The translations under genes and the position numbers were made by a program. Shown piece by piece: positions 1 to 11,389 of a stretch of DNA of 64,000 nucleotides (position 1 is its first letter; every line of letters starts with the position of its first letter). The stretch is from assembly GCA_902729315.2 (NCBI GenBank), contig LR746266.1, positions 4,970,759 through 5,034,758 of the forward strand, given 5' to 3'. The DNA is from Spirodela intermedia. Taxonomy: Eukaryota > Streptophyta > Magnoliopsida > Alismatales > Araceae. A model generated the notes under the pieces. It was not told the DNA's origin. It made no database searches and saw nothing but the letters and a program-made list of their open reading frames with translations.

Positions 1-1127
1 GCCCAACAATCGACCAGGTGGACGATGTTCTTATCCACCCCCACCCCCCCACCTTCTCTCTCTTTCTCTCTCTGTCTCTCGGAGGGGGTGGAGCCGTCCC
101 GTAGGTTCTCTCTACCCATTGCCCAAAGCTGGAAGAAATCACTCCAACGGCGATCGTCGTCATCTTGCCGCCGCACGCCGGTCGCTTTCTCCCGAGCACG
201 CCCTTCCTCCGAAGCGCCTCCGTCCCCCGCCACGGGCTGGAGCCGGCGACTCCACGGCACTTCGAGAGATCTTGGTGGGATTTGGGGAAGACGTAGTTCG
301 GAAGATGGGATCTTCGAGTAGTAGCCGCCCCCCTCGCCGGCTCACTGCACGAAGATCCTCATTTCAATCAACGTCCAAGTAGACATCTCATCGCTGTCTG
401 GCAGGGCAGTAATCCTAGGAAGTTGGTCGAGAAATGAACTCGTGCCCGAAATCATACTCACTTGAATCAACCATAAATGTTTCCTTTTTCCGTAAAACGG
501 AAGCATCTCTGACTTTTCGGCGCTAATTGCAACTTTCTTTTCCTCGAAACAGCTAAATCTGTAAAACGTTGACCCTTCAAACTCTCTCTCTCTCTCTATT
601 TTGTAAGAAGGGCTGACCGGTCACGTTGCCGGTCGTTTTGATCTTGCTGCGAACTGATTTCCTTCATAGACATGGTTAAAATATGCAGACTCTTACCCTG
701 TGGCCCCTCGTGGCATCCAATCGACAGCCATTCTTTTTTCCCTCGGATTTCTGACGAAGTTTTGGCGTGCAAGCGAGGAGGAATAGCCTCGCCGGTGCTT
801 CCATACCGCCCGCATGATCCCCGTCTGGGGCCGGTCATTTCCCTGTGCATTCATTCAGCTCTGCCGTCAAATCCGAGACTCTACTTTGCCAATCTAGGGA
901 AAATGAGCAGACAAAGATCCCCATACAATGGGAGTACTAAACTGGAAAGGGATAATTAATTACATAATTGGGAAATAATTACAGTGACCCAGTGACCAAG
1001 GCAAATAATATGGGCCGAGGATGATGATATCACAGGAAGGCAATGATAGGTTAAATATCACCTGTTCAATGGTTTCCCTCCAGCTAAACAACAAACTATA
1101 CAGATAGTGGGCAGATCGAGCTACCTG
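1..1127. other. left edge, no gene supported
   Basis: Short open frames near 25-400 are GC-rich and include a CT-rich stretch (about 55-78), but I recognise no protein in them and they overlap on both strands. The stretch could be the promoter or 5' end of a gene lying off the left edge. Positions 960-1127 are AT-rich and probably lie downstream of the NAC gene's stop codon. Confidence 0.4.
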
Positions 1128-4100
1128 TTATGACACAAAGCAGAGGTATTTCTTCCCAAGCTTAGCAATCCTACCGACTCTGTTCGCTGGAGACCCTTGA
1201 GAAGTCCCCGGCCGTTGTGGGTTCGAATCAGTTCCCTGATATTGCTCGGACAAAGGAGACGTTGGCGATGGGAGTCTCGCAGGTTCTGGGAAAGTTGGCG
1301 AGACAGCTCCCCTACTTTGCGTGGAACCTGCAGAGAGCTTTTGAGTGAACACAGGCAGATGCATTCAAGGGGGAAATTCCCTCATGATCGCGAGCCCATG
1401 CAACCAGCTGGAGCTGGAGATTGCCTTCTTAAGCACTTGTAAAAGTAGGGTGGGTTAGAAAGATAGCATACTTTGAGGATGTAGGTTGATCGTCATACTG
1501 TTTGTTCTGAGGGATCTAGATATACATGGCTTGCATTCCGAATGACTATGTGCCTCAACAGCCGGATTACTTTCATTCTTGAGGTCTCTGAGCAAAGCCT
1601 CTGAATCAAAGTAATCATCAGAACTTAGGGACACACGGCTGGAGTTGTCAGAGCTGGAAGAGGATGAATCGGTATCATTAAGATCCTTCAATTCTAAGAA
1701 ATCTCCATTTGAGAAGTCAAAATCTACTGGGACTTCAGCCAAATGATTGGCTCTTGAATCTTCAAGGCTTCTGTTGGAAATTGCCATTGATCCCTGTTCA
1801 TACCCACAAAGAATAAATTACCAAGATATTCAGTGTTCTGAAATGAAACTAGTTACAGTGAACAGAGAAAAAATATTTTACGAATCTCCCTCAGCAATCT
1901 GAACATTTTAGGCATTTGGGAGAGGAAACAGTATACTATCAATAACTATTTCCTGTTGCATACAGTTCATCAAATATAAGGTTTGCTCGTGCTTTTTTTC
2001 CCACGATTACGGCCCAGGACACATAGCTGTTACCCTTAGGACTTTTAAATCCCATCGTAAGTAAACCTTATTTCAGATGCTTTCATTTTGCTCTAACAAA
2101 TACAAATGGTGAAACCGATGATAATTTTTCATTACTAAGAGTAGATAAGATTCAGAAAATGAGGCTAATTGCAAAAAGCAAGGTTCTTGGCAATAATGAG
2201 GGGTGAACGTTCTCCATCCTGCCAATGTTATTGACTATATGCACGTGTATGCACACGTGTTCGCACGTGAGAGTGAGAGAGAGGACCTCAGAAGTATATG
2301 AGGCCACGGCTAAATTGAAATTCCGTGACTTTCCACAAAGTTTATGTTTCTCTAATCAACAGGATATGACTTTATATGTTATGTTCTACGTTCTGTTTTT
2401 CCAATGGTTATCGTAACCAAAAACTAGGTCCAGATCTTTAAAGCACACTTTCTTTTTCGACAAGAGCATCAATCAATAAATATCCTAATTTTCATCCATA
2501 AACGTTAAAAGTCAGTTTAGACAGCTGCACGATGATAATAAGGTGTATGTATACAACCAAACAAGTCTGTAGTACAAGGAACTGGAATGCCATACCGTAG
2601 AAACACAACTTTCACCAGAGACAGCACGCACATTCAACGTATCATTATTTTCCCGAGAGAGTGGATTTTCATTTTCTTTACGTTTACTAATAAAAAAACT
2701 GACAGTTTCTTTAGAATGTTTAAGATGCAGATATAACTCTTTTGCACTATAAGACCGGATGAAAATTCCAAAGGTGATAGCGATAATCTGTACCATCTGC
2801 AAGTTGTATGCGTGTACCTAAGCTCTTAAAGTGCTTGTCGTTTTACTTCATTCTTTTCCTCTGGAATGTCAAGCTTCGATTTCCTAAATTAAGGTTTTAC
2901 TGATATCTTTCTTTCAATGAACATGTCTAGACACAAACTCCCCATTAAACGGACTTCATTCAATTATTTATCTGAAGCATGATGCTAATCATGATATGAC
3001 CCGTGAGGCGTTCCTTCCAAGAGACTAACACAAAACTATTGGATTTCACCGAATATAAGTATTTAAGCATAGAGTCGTGGTGTTTTCATACGAGGGCTTT
3101 GAGGAGCAGCAGGTGCTTATCAGCAAGCAGGAGTGGGTAGTGGCCGTGACTGGCCCATCCAGAAATGATTAATAATTGCTCTAAACCATATTTTTTTTCT
3201 TATGAAACCTCCAGGCTTCTTCCTCTGAAATTGTTTTTCCTCCTTTTTCTCAAGTCTAACCGACATGTTCTTTCTCTAATAGCAACACTAAGGTTAGAGT
3301 CAATAAAATTGCCATATCTGGAGTTAACTGGTAATAATTTATCCTATTAGTTAATATAAATATAAATATACGATTATAAAGATGCGACATCAGCCGATTG
3401 CTATTATGTTGGAAGGCCAAACAACTAAAACACAAAAAATAGGAAAATTCAGCCTAATTTACTGGCTGGCTGCTTTTCTAAAACATTTATGGGTGGAGGG
3501 GGAATCATACACAACCCCTTCCTAAATATTAGATCTGCCAACATTGATTTCCACTCAAAATTGTTAAATTTAGACCGAATCGTCCAATTTCAAGTACCAT
3601 GGTTTAAAGAAGGGTTTATATTATTGCTGGAAGTCTCCACCGGAGCACTGGCTTTTTGCATCGGAGCAATTCCCTTGACTTGTTAGGAATTGAAAATTGC
3701 ATGTTTTCCACCACTTTGATGTAGCATACTTACACTAGATTCATCATTCCATGTAAGGGAGCAGCCTGAATGTGAGGAAAGTTCTGTTTGGTTTGAAATT
3801 AGTCATGCTCTACTTCATAGGTCACGTTACAAAATCTTGGGTCTCTCTGCTTCATGCTACAAGTTTTCCAAATTAAAGATTAACTTTGTAATATGTCATT
3901 GAAGGAGTGCTCATTATTTTCTCCATGGAATTGACCAACCTGTGCCTGATATTCCTCATGTATTAGGTAGTGCAGGGGTGGTTTAGTCAAAAACATTGAT
4001 TATATTTCATCTCATAATGAAGCAGAGCCCAACGAATGAAGGGTTGCAACAAATTCTGAAAGATTAACTGAAGCTAACTCAGAAAAAGTATAAAACAAAA

Positions 4101-5633
4101 AATGCTATAATTTTTTTTAGGTTCCGAACCAGTTATCATCTCAAAAGAAGCACGTGATTGGCAAGGAAAACCACAATTCGTCGTTGATATACCTCTGATC
4201 CGTCTGCAGGTTCAAGAAGATCAATGTCCCCTTCTTCCCGTTCCAACATGCTTAAAAGTACAGATTGCATATGGTCACAATCGTCGTCACCCAGACTAAC
4301 AAGGGTATGTGCGTCCTCAGATACTGGCAGGAGATTGTTACTCCCAATGACTCTATATAAAGTTTTGAAGTTCTGCAATAATGTTCAACATTCTGAATAA
4401 TAGAAACTTGGATTGGACATATTAACTGAACTAAAGGCATGCCTTATAAATGTTTTCAACTTTCGAAAAGATACCTGCGGTTGGTTGACTGTCTCACATT
4501 CCTTCGTTTTCAAGTTGTACTCAAACATTATCCAACGTACATTATGATTATGCGGAGCAGTGTACCGAAAGAATCCCCACGTAGCTTTCATACCAGTAGT
4601 TTGTGAGTCAAGAATTATCTTAAAGTCACGTTGCATATTTTTCCAGTATCCATTCGGTGTGTTTTCAACTCTGGCTTCACCCTTTGCGGCAGTAGATTCC
4701 TGTAAAATGCATAGATACCAAATGTTTTCTGCAAAAAAAAACCATCCTTGTGAACTGGTTGGATGCGGGTGCATGTGTTTTACATTATACATTTAGACCA
4801 AAAATAGGAAATAAAATTTAGGCCACAATAAGGCTGTAATATATCAGAGACATATTATTTAGCTTCTTCAATTGCATAAAATTTAGTTTTTCATCCTACT
4901 TTTAGAATTTTTCAGATAGATATCAGCACAAACTAGAGCGAGTGATATTATCCGACTTCATAGAAATTGAGTACGTTTCCACTGAATTATTTAGAGTGAT
5001 GCATCCACTTCAAGCCTTGAGTCCTAAGTGTCGCATGGAATATCAATTTTTCTAAGTTGTGGGGGTTTCCCAACAAGAACTCTAAAAAATCTGATGCCTC
5101 ACCAAACCGTGAGGTGATCTCCCCCTTGACCTGCGAGGTTTCCTAACACTATTTTATTGATCAATGAAGTGAAATGTTTTCTTTTGCAAGCAGTTAAAAA
5201 ATGGGTGTAGATCCTCTCCTACCATAGGCAGTCTAATGAGATTGAATTCTCTGCATCACCAACTGAGGAATTATACATACAAGAGACGTACAAAGATATG
5301 TTTGATAAAATGAATATGAGGTTGAATTCAAACGTTTTTTTGAACACAATGGACAACCATACCTTGTGCAAATTGTAAAAACAGCAACTTTTGAAGAAGT
5401 AAGAAAACGAAATAATAACTTTATAGAGTTATAAAAACTTTTGAGCTAAGTAGATGGAAAGAGACGGAGGACTGACCTGGTGCATTCCAGGGCTCAATAC
5501 TGAAAGGGTTCACATCAGTGATAACATTAGACGGGAGAGGATCCCCACATTTCCAGGCTCCAAGAAATAAAAATATTTTTTCATCTGTCCAATCATGTTC
5601 AATAGACGAAGGTGTAGAAGCCAACGGAGACAT
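1128..5633 (-). CDS. atypical NAC-domain transcription factor
   Basis: Spliced gene on the minus strand. Exons I can phase: 5633-5477, 4728-4475, 4372-4193, an optional one 2796-2596, 1793-1472 and 1327-1128. The product is about 437 aa with the optional exon and 370 aa without it. Exons 1-2 give a divergent NAC DNA-binding domain: an EPWNAPENIWYL stretch matches the EPW-(x)-WY core, then NGYWKN corresponds to GYWKA, then a GFFRYTAPH...WIMFEY stretch corresponds to the FY-APxGxxTxWxMhEYRL region. The usual N-terminal LPPGFRFHPTDEEL segment is much reduced (DWTDEKIFLFLGAWK). The C-terminal half is acidic and serine-rich, as in activation regions, and ends in a basic tail (RIAKLGKKYLCF). NAC proteins are plant nuclear transcription factors; targets cannot be read here. 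An acceptor lies just 5' of the chosen ATG, so a non-coding first exon upstream is likely. Family is fairly sure, exon ends less so. Confidence 0.72.
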
Positions 5634-7653
5634 CGCATATCTGTCATCATAACAACAAAACATAATGGTAAGGACAATGGCATCAGCATCGACCAAATGC
5701 GGAAATTAAGACCAACAATTGAGGACTACAAGTGAGAAGGCGAATGGCAAACGAAAAATATGGACTTCTACTTTTAGATCGTCAAGTATAGCAGGGACCG
5801 TTTGTAACTCGGCCTCAAAGATGTCATCGGTTTATTTTTCTGTCTGCAGAGAACGACGGCCAAGCAATCGGTAATTCGATATGTTGCAGTCAAATTCATA
5901 GGAAAACTTCAGCGCTATCAGACTGCAGGCAGAAGTCACTTCCATCAATATAAATATCTGGGCCACTTATCAACACTAATGATCCAACAAGTTTCCACAA
6001 GAAAATGAAGGCAGAGAACACCAAAGAGCTTCTAGAAATGACAAGCTTAGAAAAAAAAAGAAGAAGCAAGGGGAGCAGGAAAATCTACAATAATTAGAAC
6101 TGGAAGTTAATGGAACTACTTGGAAACCATGAATGATAACTAAATATAAGGAGTCCTTCGGAGAAAGAGGCCGTAAATGAAAATTAATGATTGTGTACGT
6201 AGAGAACTCCATAATATCACATCTCTTTTTATACAACGGATAATACTTGAAGATCACAGGAAAATCGCTCCTTTCATTCTATCGCTATTTGATATCCTCC
6301 CCAAAGTTCCACCTTCCTCTCCGAATTCTCAAAATCGATCCCGTAAAAACAAGTAAATGAGATTTTACGAAAGAAGATAGAGATCGGTCTACAAGGATTC
6401 GATTATGTCGTCTTCCAGTGGGTTTACGAGAGCACAAGGCAGGAAAGCGAAACACACGTAATCCTCACCCCCGACGAGCTCAATTCGAAGCTTGAGAAAC
6501 GAGGAACGACGTCGATCGAACAATCGGGAAGTGAGAACTCCGTACCAAGTTATCTCGGCGATCTCGTCGAGAACAGGGGAGAGATTGACCTCCCTCCAGG
6601 ACCTCCAGGACCTCCAAGGATCCCCCCCCCAAACCCCCGCAACACGACTCCGATAAGTTGCACTTCAGTAAGCCCCCCCACGATGGGGCAAGGGCTCCGC
6701 CGATAGTAGAAGACGCCGCCAGTACTGGAGTTATCAAAAGTTGGCACGTGCGACCAAAAGCGGGGCCCAAGGATTTCTTCTCGGAAGCTACCTTTGGTTG
6801 ACGGATTGACTTTGGACTTCGTTGTCTCTGCGTTCACACTTGCCTGATCAGCTAGGGCCATAATAGGCAAGCTACTCGGCCCATTTATTTTTCGCCTAGA
6901 CTCCTAATTCAAGCCCGTCAGAAGATAAGGCCCATAATCCGTCTCCATATATGGGCGCACCTGGGGCCCGTTCCCGTCTCGGCCCAGCAGACGGCAGAAG
7001 CATCCCACGTGCGGCCGACTGCATCTTTTGCACGTGAGAGAAACGTGGTAGGAGCACGACGGATTGCCCAAAAGAGAAAGTCATTGGATGTGGGGCCCAG
7101 ATCGGTTGTTTTGACCCTCGGTCAGGCGGACGGTTTGCTCCATTCCACGTGGCAAAAGAACGGAAACGGCTGCCGCCCTTCAAAGGGCGTATCTTGGCGA
7201 AACGCCCGCGCGTGTCTCTCTCTCTTTCTCTTTCTCTCTCTTCTCTCTTCCTCCCTCCCCTGAATGGGAAAGAGACGCCAACACGCTTCTGGAAGGTGAC
7301 GGAGGGGGGTTCCGCGTCTTCTTCGCTGACGCCGCCGATCTCTGACTCTCTTCCTTCACCTCTACGTGGAATTCTCCGAGGCCTGGGTTCTTCGTTTTCT
7401 CGGCTAAACGCGTTGATGTGGTCGCCATCGGGCTTCTGGGGAGGTGTTACTTCCCGGTCGGAACGTTCTTGCTGAGGGGGGAGCCTGGGGTGTTATAAGG
7501 TTTCCCCATTTTGGCTAGAATGGTCTTCATATTGCTACTAGTTTGATTGGCAGGACCTGATTCAAAGCCGTTTGACGACTTCCTTCTTTGCTCCCCTTTC
7601 CTGCCTTCCCTGTCCCGCTCCGCCAGAGATTGAGCGTCTCCGCTTAGGAAGCT
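5634..7653. other. divergent promoter region between NAC and URGT genes
   Basis: About 2 kb separate the head-to-head NAC (-) and nucleotide-sugar transporter (+) start codons. It probably holds the 5' untranslated exons and promoters of both. The open frames on both strands at 6480-7475 are unrecognised and mutually overlapping, so I do not call them genes. A CT-rich tract (about 7197-7260) lies upstream of the URGT gene, typical of plant 5' leaders. Confidence 0.5.
7006..7151. promoter_or_regulatory. three CACGTG G-boxes in a bidirectional promoter
   Basis: The palindrome CACGTG occurs at 7006-7011, 7031-7036 and 7146-7151. The last is in CCACGTGGC, an ABRE-type context. G-boxes are bound by plant bZIP and bHLH factors and work in either orientation, so they could serve the NAC gene, the transporter gene or both. 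Function is inferred from the motif only. Confidence 0.5.
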
Positions 7654-10178
7654 ATGGATCCGGCGAAGAAACCTTTGGTTTCCAACACGGGTGCGTGGGC
7701 GATGAATATTGTAAGCTCCGTTGGCATCATCATGGCCAATAAACAGCTCATGTCATCCGGCGGCTACGGATTCTGCTTCGGTATTATCTCGCTCCGTTTC
7801 TCCCTGAATCATCTAGTAATCTCAATGGCGGATGATAGTTTGCGAAACGAAAAGCTTGGACCCCATGGGACCGAAGTAACTGTGAACCTTTATGATCTTC
7901 TGTTCTCTGAAAGTTCACCGATCCCCCGCGTCGAGAGATATTTGTTTCTATTTTCTGTTCCTGTAAAGATCGTCTAATTGTCTTGAAAACATATTATATC
8001 TACTGCCGGATCGCACGGAGTTAACCCGATCTAGAACTGCAGTTTTCTTGTTGAATTGCATATGTTGGATCAGTTCTATTCGAATTCATTTCTGGTCTAA
8101 ATATGAAGGTATGGCACATATTTATGGTGCATTCCATTATTGATGCTTCTTAACTTTGTACTCTATCTACAGCTACAACGCTGACTGGGTTCCATTTTGC
8201 CATAACGGGCCTTGTTGGAATGATCTCAAACAAGACTGGCTACTCAACATCAAAGCAAGTGCCCTTTTGGGAGCTGCTGTGGTTTTCTGCTGTTGCAAAT
8301 TTGTCAATAACTGGGATGAATTTTAGTCTAATGCTGAACACCGTTGGCTTGTATCAGGTTTGTTTCTTGCACTGGGTGGCATGATTGTCCTGTGAGAGCG
8401 GTGATCATTCTCTAACGTTTTCGAATTTTTTGTGGCGGAATTTTGCAGATTTCGAAATTGAGCATAATACCAGTTGTTTGTCTGATGGAATGGATGCTTC
8501 ATGGCAAAACCTTTTCATCCAGGGTGATCACTTCTGTGCTTACTGTGGCCTTTGGTGTTGGTGTGTGTACGGTGACTGATGTGGATATCAATGGCAAGGG
8601 CTTCCTCTGTGCTTGTGTGGCTGTCGTATGCACGTCTCTCCAGCAGATTGTGAGTAGTACCGTTTATCTAAACTTTCTCAGCAGATTGTGCAATTGTGTA
8701 TTCATTTCATGGCATTGAGGGATTGGTGCAAACTTTGTGGATTTGATTTTAAGCCGAAACAAAGTGGAACTGAAAGTTCATTATTCATCTTTTAACGCCG
8801 AACATATCATAAAGATAGATTTTGACGCCTCTAGCTTTCTTTTAAATTTTATCTGTGTTCAAAGCATTGAAAATTCGATCAAGACTAATGTATGATTTTC
8901 TGGTTCTCTCCATCTATATCATACTTCTATCTTCTGCCGAACATAAGCATTTATTATGCCTTGATGCGTCCGATTGAGAATGAAAAGTAGAGAAATTTTC
9001 TCCTAGATCTGAAGGTTTTTTTCTCTCTTCCTTGTATCGTCCTTTTTCTGGCACATCTTTATGATGAACGTGTAATATGCCCGCCTATCACTCCCTGATC
9101 ACCTCTTAAAATCAATCTATTGGACATGATTTTATGCGTTAGATTTACAATATTACGCTAAAAAAGCATGGTTCAATGGTGAATAAAATCCCTTTTTCTT
9201 TTCTATATTGCTCTAGATTGTCAACATAACATTTCCAAAATGGTGATTAAAAAACTTGTTGAATCCTTTGTGTTTCTACTCCTTGGTGCTTTGTCACGAT
9301 CTTATGCTTCGTTTCTTTTGCTGCCTCTGACCCTATCAAGATAATTGTACATGACTTCTGTTTCTCGCTATCAAGATAATTGCCAAGATAATTGGACATG
9401 ATTTCTGACTCCCCCCGTTGTTACAGACAATTGGGTCACTACAGAAGAAGTACAACATCGGCTCATTTGACCTCCTTAGCAAGACTGCGCCGATTCAGGC
9501 TGCCTCTCTTCTCATTGTTGGTCCATTTGCTGACTACTACATGAATAAGCGCTCTCTCCTGGACTATCAGTTCACATGTGGTGCAATCGTGAGTCAATTT
9601 CACCCTTGAATATGCTCTGTGGTCTAGCCGTGGATCTTTTCTTCATTTCTGTCATTTTATTCTGATACAGATTGGGCAACCTTTTTAAAACAAATCTCGA
9701 ACCTAAGATGGGCACAATTTAATTTAGCGCTGCTAGGCGCGCTGAATGTCTCGGTTTCCTTTTCTTCATGCCATCTTTCTAAGCTACTCTGACCCTCTTA
9801 TTTTTCTATATAACTGCGCAGTTCTTCATCCTTCTCTCATGCTCGCTGGCGGTCTTCTGCAACATGAGCCAATACCTGTGCATCGGGCGCTTCTCTGCCG
9901 TGTCCTTCCAGGTTCTGGGTCACATGAAGACTGTGTGCGTGCTGGTGCTGGGGTGGGTGCTATTCGACTCCGTCCTCACCACTAAGAACATAATCGGAAT
10001 GGCCTTGGCTGTGGTCGGCATGATAACCTACAGTTGGGCTGTGGAGGCGGACAAGCTGAAGCCGACCAAGGCCGCCCCTCTCCTCCCTCTCAAAGCTGAT
10101 ATCCAGGCCGAAGAGGAGACCATGAGGCTCTTGAAAGGCCTGCTGAAAGGCGCCGAGCCGGGCCAGACGAAGAGCTGA
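7654..10178 (+). CDS. URGT: UDP-rhamnose/UDP-galactose Golgi transporter (URGT family)
   Basis: Five exons with consistent phases: 7654-7780, 8173-8357, 8449-8649, 9427-9588 and 9822-10178, giving 343 aa, the usual length for the family. The protein is of the drug/metabolite-transporter (NST/TPT) type with about ten membrane segments. Family hallmarks are [20 protein letters not shown] at the N-terminus, [10 protein letters not shown], the [14 protein letters not shown] junction, [12 protein letters not shown], and [17 protein letters not shown] near the C-terminus. A short hydrophilic tail contains LLKGLLKG and lysines. Arabidopsis URGT proteins exchange UDP-rhamnose/UDP-galactose for UMP at the Golgi and supply pectin and other cell-wall polysaccharides. 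The exact sugar preference of this copy cannot be read from sequence. The ATG lies in good context (GCTATGGAT). Confidence 0.93.
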
Positions 10179-10461
10179 TCGGTATACTGCGTCTTGATCC
10201 CCATCTGTAGAGTCATTAGTTCATTCTTTCCCTGCTTCTGCGGGTATTCTTTCACAAATATTGGGTTTTTCCCGGCCCACTGTGGCCCGTTGGGCACCCT
10301 GTTAGTAATGGCGGCCTCCGATAATTTGATTCAATCCGGATGGCTTTTCCGGAAAGCGAAACAGGGTAGAGGCAGAGGGCCAGCCGCCTCTAGGGTTTCA
10401 TTCTCCTTTTAATGCTGGGGTGGTTTCGCATCTGGGTCTTCTCCGGCTGCCACCGGCGGCG

Positions 10462-10826
10462 ATGATAGCAAACTCTGGTAGCCAGACTAGTCCGGTAAGC
10501 TTCTAGCTCGGAGCTAGCCATCGTTTCTTGTTTCGCTTAACGCTGCGCCTCCATTAATCCCAGATGAAACTTCCATCCGGTGTTCATCTGATTCATGGGA
10601 GGCCAACACAGACTGCTGGATGTTTCGCTGATGACACCGTCCTTCCTTCGGTGGAGGTGTTTCTTAGTAGCTATCCACACATTTTTTTCTTTTCTTTTCA
10701 CTTTCTCCGCAGAGATTCTCCATCGATGGTTCTCCGCAGAGTCTCTTCCGAATGCAGCAGGCAAGAAAAAAAGGCTCTCGGAGGATCAAGAAAGTCTTCT
10801 TTCGAGGGCCTTCGAAGATAAGTTAG
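10462..10826 (+). CDS. candidate small three-exon protein, unknown
   Basis: Speculative model: 10462-10494, 10564-10656 and 10713-10826. All exons are phase 0, with GTAAGC and GTGTTT donors and CAG/CGCAG acceptors, the second preceded by a long pyrimidine run. It would encode 79 aa beginning MIANSGSQTSPMKLPSGVHL and ending in a basic stretch (RKKGSRRIKKVFFRGPSKIS). The ATG context (GGCGATGAT) is good for a plant. I recognise no family. It lies 284 bp downstream of the URGT stop, so it could instead be part of an untranslated or non-coding transcript. Support is only the coherent splice signals and open frame. Confidence 0.25.
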
Positions 10827-11389
10827 GCGTATTTTGATAGAATGATTCAGACCCATATCTGAAATGATTCGGCGGGTGAAATCAGGTTCTCGCTGAGATG
10901 AATAGGTTAATGCTATCAGAGTGCAAAACCTCGACGTAGTCTACATCTTCGCGTTGAATTCTTACCTAGGGTTTTCCAACGATGAACTAGTCACATTTTT
11001 TCCACCGAGCTTCGCATGCTAAGTGAATGGTTTGGACCCTAAAGATTCTTGTCGATGCCAATGGGTTCTAAGATGAGTCGATTCGCCCTTCGTCTGATCA
11101 CTGTACAGGCTCATCTCGGCTGCGATGATGACAACAACACCCAGATTTGCGAGGGCGTTGACCTCTCAACCGCTATGATGAAGATGAGATAAATACCAAT
11201 TTGTTCTTCTTAGGATCATCAAGAAAACTCGCCCTCGTCCGACCACTCCGTTTTCTCTATCGTCGAGGAGAAGATTGCAGCCTGCGCAGCCTTCGAACAA
11301 AGGCCACCACAAATTGTTTAGGGAAGAGAAAAATGCCTCAAGTCATGGGCAGAGAGAGGGTTCCCTCGGGGAAGCGCGACGAGTTTGAG
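10827..11389. other. gap between candidate small gene and MFS gene
   Basis: No recognisable coding sequence. The segment probably contains the 3' untranslated region of the minus-strand MFS gene at its right end. A possible acceptor (TTCTTAG at about 11206-11212) precedes a basic open stretch, so the candidate small gene might continue here. Confidence 0.35.

Noticed and set aside
1212-1222. GGTTCGAATC, a tRNA B-box-like sequence
   Set aside because: It lies inside the last exon of the NAC gene and no cloverleaf arms can be formed around it.
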